Source: Deltaproteobacteria bacterium
GTDB lineage: Bacteria > Myxococcota_A > Polyangia > Polyangiales > Ga0077539
Assembly (NCBI GenBank): GCA_016218725.1
Contig: JACRDB010000004.1
Location: forward strand, 1-64,000
DNA: 64,000 nucleotides
Direction of reading: 5' to 3'
The position numbers and the translations under genes are program-made. The notes beneath the pieces were generated by a model. The model ran no database searches. It saw nothing but the letters and a program-made list of their open reading frames with translations, and was not told where the DNA came from. Position 1 is the stretch's first letter. The number at the start of each line of letters is the position of its first letter. Positions 59,388 to 64,000 of this stretch are shown piece by piece.

Positions 59388-61103
59388 ATGACCTACGCGC
59401 GATGGCTTGCGGTGCTGGGCGTGGCCCTTGCGGCCTGCTCCGACGACCCTCCGGCGATGGACTCGGCGCCCGCGGACACGGCCGCGGACACGGCGCCGGA
59501 CGCGGCGGACACGGGCCCGGCGGACACCGGCGCGGACACCGCGGACACGACCCAGCCCATGGACACCACCCCCCCGCCGATGGACGTGGAGGACGTCACC
59601 GACGCCATGGACGCGGCGGACGCAGCGGACGCGGTGGACGCGGCGGACACGACCGCGGCGATGGACACCGCGGAGGCAGCCCCCCCCTGCCCCGACGGCT
59701 CGCTCTCGCCCGACGGGGCGTGCGTGACCTGCGCCCCCGGGGAGAGGGTGTGTAGTGGGATGTGCGCGAGGCCCACGGATCCGGCCTTCGGGTGCGCGGG
59801 GCCTGGGTGTACTCCGTGCAGCTTCCCGAACGCGACGGCGACGTGCACGGCGGGGGCGTGCGCCTTCGAGCGCTGCGCGATGGGCTTCACGGACTGCAAC
59901 ACGATGGCGCGGGACGGCTGCGAGGTGAACACGGGCAACGACCCGATGAACTGCGGCTCCTGCGGGCGGCGGTGCATGGCGCCGAACGCGATGGCTTCGT
60001 GTGTGGCGGGGGTTTGCGGTGTGGGGACGTGCAACGCGGGCTTCGGGGACTGCGACATGAACCCGACCAACGGGTGCGAGACGGACACCCGGGCCAACGT
60101 GATGAACTGCGGCGGGTGCGGGATGGCGTGCATGCCGGCCCGGGGGAGCGGGGCGTGCTCCGCGGGGGTGTGCTCGGTGGCGTCGTGTATGGCGGGCTTC
60201 GGGGACTGCAACCGCATGGGGTCGGACGGGTGCGAGACGAACACCAACACCGAGGTGATGCACTGCGGGGCCTGCGCGCGGCCGTGCATGCTGGCCCACG
60301 CCACGGCCCGCTGCGAGGCGGGCACCTGCCGGGTGATGGCCTGCGACGAGAACTTCGGGGACTGCGACGGCAACGCCGCCAACGGCTGCGAGACGGACTT
60401 CCGGATCAGCAACCGCCACTGCGGGGCCTGCGGGAACGACTGCGCCGCGCCCAACGCGGTCACGAGCTGCTCCGCGGGCACCTGCCGGCTCACGACCTGC
60501 AACGCGGGCTTCACAAACTGCGACGGGGACTTCGGCACCGGCTGCGAGACGCAGACGTCCTCGGACCCCTTCAACTGCGGGGCCTGCGGGGCGGCGTGCC
60601 GGACGCCGAACGCCACGCCGCTGTGCGCCGCCGGAAACTGCCGGGTGGGCACCTGCGAGGGGGGCTTCGGGGACTGCAACGGGACCATCACCGACGGCTG
60701 CGAGACGCGGCTCACCACCGTGGAGAACTGCGGCCGGTGCCGGACCGTCTGCCGGGTCGCTAACGCCATTCCCGTGTGCCGGGATGACATCTGCCAGGTG
60801 GGCGCTTGCACCGCGCCCTTCAGCGACTGCAACGGGGCAGTTACCGACGGCTGTGAGGCCAACCTCCTGACAGACCCGCGCAATTGTGGGGGCTGCGCCC
60901 TCACCTGCGGGGTCGTCCACGCAACGCCGAGGTGCGCCTCCGGGGTGTGCGACTACGAAGGGGCTTGCGAGTTGGGTTTCGCGGACTGTAACAGCGACCG
61001 ACGCGACGGCTGCGAGACCAACACCCGCACGGACCCGATGAACTGCAGCCGCTGCGGGAATACCTGCGTGGGTGCCTGCGTAGACGGGAGTTGCAGAGGC
61101 TAG
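59388..61103 (+). CDS. Cys-rich repeat lipoprotein
   Basis: The 571-residue protein has a lipoprotein signal (lipobox LAAC), an Asp/Ala/Thr-rich linker of about 80 residues (ADTGPADTGADTADT) and about eight tandem repeats of roughly 45 residues. The repeat pattern is GFxDCN.....GCET......NCGxCGxxC......C..G.C. This is a surface protein family common in myxobacteria, with no known function. The linker has the same Asp/Ala/Thr-rich style as that of the 804-residue lipoprotein at 51895-54309. It is convergent with the FG-GAP lipoprotein gene, whose Cys-rich head is related. Confidence 0.88.
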   Translation: MTYARWLAVLGVALAACSDDPPAMDSAPADTAADTAPDAADTGPADTGADTADTTQPMDTTPPPMDVEDVTDAMDAADAADAVDAADTTAAMDTAEAAPPCPDGSLSPDGACVTCAPGERVCSGMCARPTDPAFGCAGPGCTPCSFPNATATCTAGACAFERCAMGFTDCNTMARDGCEVNTGNDPMNCGSCGRRCMAPNAMASCVAGVCGVGTCNAGFGDCDMNPTNGCETDTRANVMNCGGCGMACMPARGSGACSAGVCSVASCMAGFGDCNRMGSDGCETNTNTEVMHCGACARPCMLAHATARCEAGTCRVMACDENFGDCDGNAANGCETDFRISNRHCGACGNDCAAPNAVTSCSAGTCRLTTCNAGFTNCDGDFGTGCETQTSSDPFNCGACGAACRTPNATPLCAAGNCRVGTCEGGFGDCNGTITDGCETRLTTVENCGRCRTVCRVANAIPVCRDDICQVGACTAPFSDCNGAVTDGCEANLLTDPRNCGGCALTCGVVHATPRCASGVCDYEGACELGFADCNSDRRDGCETNTRTDPMNCSRCGNTCVGACVDGSCRG

Positions 61104-61186
61104 GGGCTCTCTCGAAGCGACATCGCGAAAAGTGCGCGACGGCTAGAACTCTCCCAGGTCCTCCCGATGCCTCCGTGATGGTCGGG

Positions 61187-63475
61187 TCAAAGGTACACGC
61201 GAACTAGCGTCGATACTCTGGTACGGCCAGGCAAGTACGCTGCCACAGAGTGACCCAAATTATCTCCTTCGCGTTCACCTTCGAGTACGATGAACGGGGA
61301 GGATCCAATCCCGCGCGGTCCCCCATGAAAGATGCTCGCCGTGCCTGCGTAACCCCTTCCTGCTGGGAATGCATGGGGGGCACCAATCAGGAGATCATCG
61401 AAGGTGTCTCCATTGGTATCACCGGCCAAGAACGTTGATTGCCCCAAATGGTCCGGAGAGGCAAAGCCCTCGATCACTCTAGACGGGGAAGCCGCAAGTC
61501 CCCCAGTACCACCAAGATAAACGCTCACCGCTCCTGCCTCAAGCCGCCCTCCAGGAGACACGAATGGCGAACCTGCCAAGGTGTCTGCGTAGCCATCTCC
61601 GTTCAGATCGCCAGCCGCGGCCACACTCCACCCCAATTGATCTCCCTCAGTCACTCCGTTGATAGTTCCGATGGCGCGAAGGCCGATCCCGCGTTCACTT
61701 CCATTGTAGACGAACGCCATCCCCGCTCTGCTTCTTCCTCCCGGCGACGCAAAAGGCGCACCCGCGATGACCTCAGCGAAACCATCTCCGTTCATGTCTC
61801 CTACATTCGCCACCGAAAATCCAACGGTGTCCCCAGCCGCCGGACCCTCGATGACCGCGCTCGCCGTAGGGCCAATTCCGGCAGCAGAGCCCAGAAACAC
61901 GCTCGCCACTCCCGCCCCACGGCGGCCGCCCGGTGATGCATAGGGAGCCCCCACCACGATGTCGGAGTAACCGTCGCCGTTCACATCGCCTGCACCGGAG
62001 ACCGAGAACCCTGTTTGAGTTCCAATCGTGCCATCAATAACTGTGATGGGAGGGCCCAGAATACCCCTACCACTCCCAAGGAAAACGCTCGCCGATCCAG
62101 CCAATCGCTCGCCGCCTGGAGCGGCGCTGGGAGCACCCAGAATGAGATCTGCGTAGCCGTCTGCGTTGACATCACCAGCACTTGAAATCGACTTGCCCAG
62201 TTCATCGCCCGGCGCCTGTCCCTCTATTACCAGTGCTGGCCTGGACCCAATCCCATCCACTCCACCCAGGTAGATCCAGACACTCCCCGCGGATCGCCTC
62301 CCGCCGGGAGAGGAAGTTGGAGCGCCAACCATGAGATCCGCGTACCCATCACCGTTGATATCTCCCGCGGAAGCCACGGACCATCCGAATCGCGCTCCGG
62401 CGGGCGCGTCTTCTAGAACTCTGGCCGGCGTTGTGCCAATTCCGCTCAATCTGCCGAAATATACAGTCGCGACGCCTCCCGCAATCCTCCCTCCCCGAGC
62501 AGCCGTAGGAGAGCCAACAATGATATCTGCAAAGCCGTCTCCATTAAGATCCGGCACCGAGCCCCAACTGGTAGAGACCGCAGCGGACCGCGCCCCCACC
62601 CAGAATTGCCACACCGGTGCCACACGTTCACCGACCGCCGAACCCTGTCTCCCAAACATCCGCCAGAAGTGAACTCCGGGGCGAAGTTCCGTCCGCGGCA
62701 CCACTCTATCTCCCACAACATCGATGGTGTCGTCGATCCGTGAACAACTTCGATCAGCACACAGTTGCACCCTTGCTCCATCTGTGCCGGGAGCCAGGAT
62801 CCATCGGAACAGTGGCCGCCTGGTCGTTGTGTATGAGGTTGATTGTGGTGACAGATGACGTGGAGCCTGCAAGTCCAAAGGGAGGCACACCCCCGCTCCT
62901 GGCGCAAAGCCATCGTTGCAGACGAATCCACAGGTTCGTCCATCGCACGTCGCACGCCCATTCGCGGGAACCATGCAAGCGGTGCATCCAACACCACAGG
63001 TCGCCACCGACCTGTCCTCGACACAGGTTCCAGCACAATTATGGAAACCCGTTCCACAGCGGATCGCGCACCTCCCGCCCTCACAAACAGCCGCGCCGTT
63101 CGCGACTTCGGGACAGGATGTCCCGCACATGCCACAGTTTCGCGAGTCCCGCGCCAGGTCCGTGCACAAACCTCTACACGAAGCTCCGTCGCAGGGAAGA
63201 TCGCCGCCGGTGTCACTCCGGCTCGAGTCCTCCGACCCATCCCCGGAAACGATCCCATCGTCCGTGGCAACTTCGCTGGTCAATTCCTCCAAGACGGGAC
63301 CCGGCTCGTGAGATGTATCGAAGCGACTATCGGCGTCGAATGCCGCTACGACATCCACGTCCTGGAGGCCATCGCTCCCCGAATCGAGGCGCCCGATGAC
63401 GTAGTCTGGGAGCCCGAGCCTGCACCCGCCAAGCCATCCGACGATCAGTACTGTTCCGAGAATTTGTCTGGTCAT
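61187..63475 (-). CDS. FG-GAP/integrin-alpha-like lipoprotein with Cys-rich head
   Basis: The 762-residue protein begins with a lipoprotein signal (VGWLGGC). A Cys-rich region (about 95-190, CRGLCTDLARDSRNCGMCGTSC) is followed by a Fibronectin-like segment and seven FG-GAP beta-propeller blades (about 305-745), each with a DxNxDGxxD calcium loop and GAP/GSP. Examples are AGDINGDGYADLMVGAP and AGDVNGDGYSDIVVGAP. Surface ligand or matrix binding is the known family theme. The gene has visibly lower GC than its neighbours, so it may have been acquired separately. The start is at ATG 63475; longer frames lack the lipobox position. Confidence 0.9.
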   Translation of the reverse strand: MTRQILGTVLIVGWLGGCRLGLPDYVIGRLDSGSDGLQDVDVVAAFDADSRFDTSHEPGPVLEELTSEVATDDGIVSGDGSEDSSRSDTGGDLPCDGASCRGLCTDLARDSRNCGMCGTSCPEVANGAAVCEGGRCAIRCGTGFHNCAGTCVEDRSVATCGVGCTACMVPANGRATCDGRTCGFVCNDGFAPGAGVCLPLDLQAPRHLSPQSTSYTTTRRPLFRWILAPGTDGARVQLCADRSCSRIDDTIDVVGDRVVPRTELRPGVHFWRMFGRQGSAVGERVAPVWQFWVGARSAAVSTSWGSVPDLNGDGFADIIVGSPTAARGGRIAGGVATVYFGRLSGIGTTPARVLEDAPAGARFGWSVASAGDINGDGYADLMVGAPTSSPGGRRSAGSVWIYLGGVDGIGSRPALVIEGQAPGDELGKSISSAGDVNADGYADLILGAPSAAPGGERLAGSASVFLGSGRGILGPPITVIDGTIGTQTGFSVSGAGDVNGDGYSDIVVGAPYASPGGRRGAGVASVFLGSAAGIGPTASAVIEGPAAGDTVGFSVANVGDMNGDGFAEVIAGAPFASPGGRSRAGMAFVYNGSERGIGLRAIGTINGVTEGDQLGWSVAAAGDLNGDGYADTLAGSPFVSPGGRLEAGAVSVYLGGTGGLAASPSRVIEGFASPDHLGQSTFLAGDTNGDTFDDLLIGAPHAFPAGRGYAGTASIFHGGPRGIGSSPFIVLEGEREGDNLGHSVAAYLPGRTRVSTLVRVYL

Positions 63476-63644
63476 CGCCCTCTCTCGCCTGAGGGACGAC
63501 TCTACCATCGACCCTGGACCGGGGGAACACAGATATCTGAAAGGATGTTCAGTCCATGAGCGCAGGCAGTCGTACCGCGGCGTGGTCCCCTCTAAAAGCC
63601 CTCCCCTTGCGTTCGGGGCTCCGGTCAGGAACCATCCGTGGGTG

Positions 63645-64000
63645 ATGGCACCGCACACTCGCTTTCTTCCCATGTTGGTCGCGGCGCTCCTGGGCGCCCC
63701 GGCCGCGGCCCTGGGGCAGTGCGACGCGGGGGACGCCGGGCCCCCGCCGGACCTCCTCGGGATCCTCCGGGACACCTTCCCCGCGGACCAGAGCCTGGAC
63801 GTGCCCACCGATGGCGTCGTGCGCCTGCGCTACTTCGGCCGCGCCCCGGAGCCCCCCACGGTCTGCGTCCGCCCCATGACCGCCAGCACCTGCATCGCCG
63901 GCACCGCCAGCGTCGTCGGCGACGAGGTCGTCTGGATCGCCCCGCCGCGCGGAGGCTCCGACGCCCTCGTGCCCTTCACCACCTATGTGGTCTCCTTCTC
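63645..64000 (+). CDS. Secreted protein with Ig-like domain, cut by the window edge
   Basis: An ATG at 63645 opens a frame that continues to the end of the window. The start is a signal peptide (RFLPMLVAALLGAPAAALG), then a short Asp/Pro-rich segment and the start of a beta-sandwich (VPTDGVVRLRYFGRAPEPPTVCVRP) with the layout of a bacterial Ig-like domain. Three Cys are seen. It is divergent from the FG-GAP gene, with about 170 bases between. The C-terminal part and function are outside the window. Confidence 0.75.
   Translation, partial: MAPHTRFLPMLVAALLGAPAAALGQCDAGDAGPPPDLLGILRDTFPADQSLDVPTDGVVRLRYFGRAPEPPTVCVRPMTASTCIAGTASVVGDEVVWIAPPRGGSDALVPFTTYVVSF

Overview
The window is very GC-rich, chromosomal-looking bacterial DNA with tightly packed genes, many GTG starts and many 4-base ATGA/GTGA stop-start overlaps. 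Several features point to Myxococcota, probably a Polyangia/Sandaracinus-like lineage (inference from gene content, not a database match). These are an OmpA protein with thrombospondin type-3 calcium repeats, several Cys-rich lipoproteins with Asp/Thr/Ala-rich linkers and NCGxCG repeats, an FG-GAP lipoprotein, an FHA-sigma54 activator, a kinase-like protein beside a VWA protein, and a eukaryote-like SDR-MaoC-SCP2 multifunctional enzyme. I saw no rRNA, tRNA, CRISPR array, prophage or complete insertion sequence. 54 coding regions are annotated; the first and last are cut by the window edges.

Layout. 0-3.5 kb: a cut lipoprotein, an OmpA/TSP3 outer-membrane protein, then nadC overlapping birA. 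3.5-9.3 kb: minus-strand envelope genes, namely a GT39-type glycosyltransferase with a translationally coupled partner, and a group of little-known membrane families (DUF2085, DUF2752, DUF898, two of the proteins with Gly/Pro-rich leaders). 9.5-13.2 kb: two TetR genes, an XRE-cupin regulator, and a coupled SDR plus divergent QueA-like gene. 13.2-15.5 kb: a VWA protein and a probable pseudokinase. 15.6-17.7 kb: rpe coupled to an FHA-sigma54 regulator. 17.7-18.5 kb: a hairpin-containing gene-poor stretch and an orphan antitoxin-like gene. 18.6-21.2 kb: an SPFH operon. 21.2-28.3 kb: a heavy-metal efflux operon (Cys/His-rich protein, TolC-like, adaptor with metal-binding domain, HME-RND pump, cupredoxin lipoprotein). 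28.3-32.2 kb: lipid/sterol-type oxidation genes (SDR-MaoC-SCP2-SCP2 enzyme and SCP-x thiolase), each preceded by a TGAA-N6-TTCA element. 32.3-37.3 kb: exopolysaccharide tyrosine autokinase and O-antigen ligase/polymerase. 37.4-48 kb: mixed genes (Cys-rich lipoprotein, fatty acyl-AMP ligase, mgtE, asnS, lipase-like, trpD and two unknown envelope proteins). 48-51.7 kb: an epimerase-radical SAM fusion, a divergent SPL-type radical SAM protein, and a NADAR protein, the last two separated by a 159-bp element with perfect 34-bp inverted ends. 51.9-59.3 kb: Cys-rich lipoprotein, tolQ, tolR, ECF sigma factor, tolA/TonB-like, tolB and a TPR-PEGA protein. 59.4-64 kb: Cys-rich repeat lipoprotein, a lower-GC FG-GAP lipoprotein, and the start of a secreted Ig-like protein.

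The strongest candidates for something undescribed are the 159-bp inverted-repeat element whose terminal TAA triplets are the stop codons of both flanking convergent genes, the NAD-binding/radical SAM fusion next to a second radical SAM gene, the VWA-pseudokinase pair with a palindrome over the ribosome-binding site, and the paired operator-like sites in the SCP2/thiolase locus.
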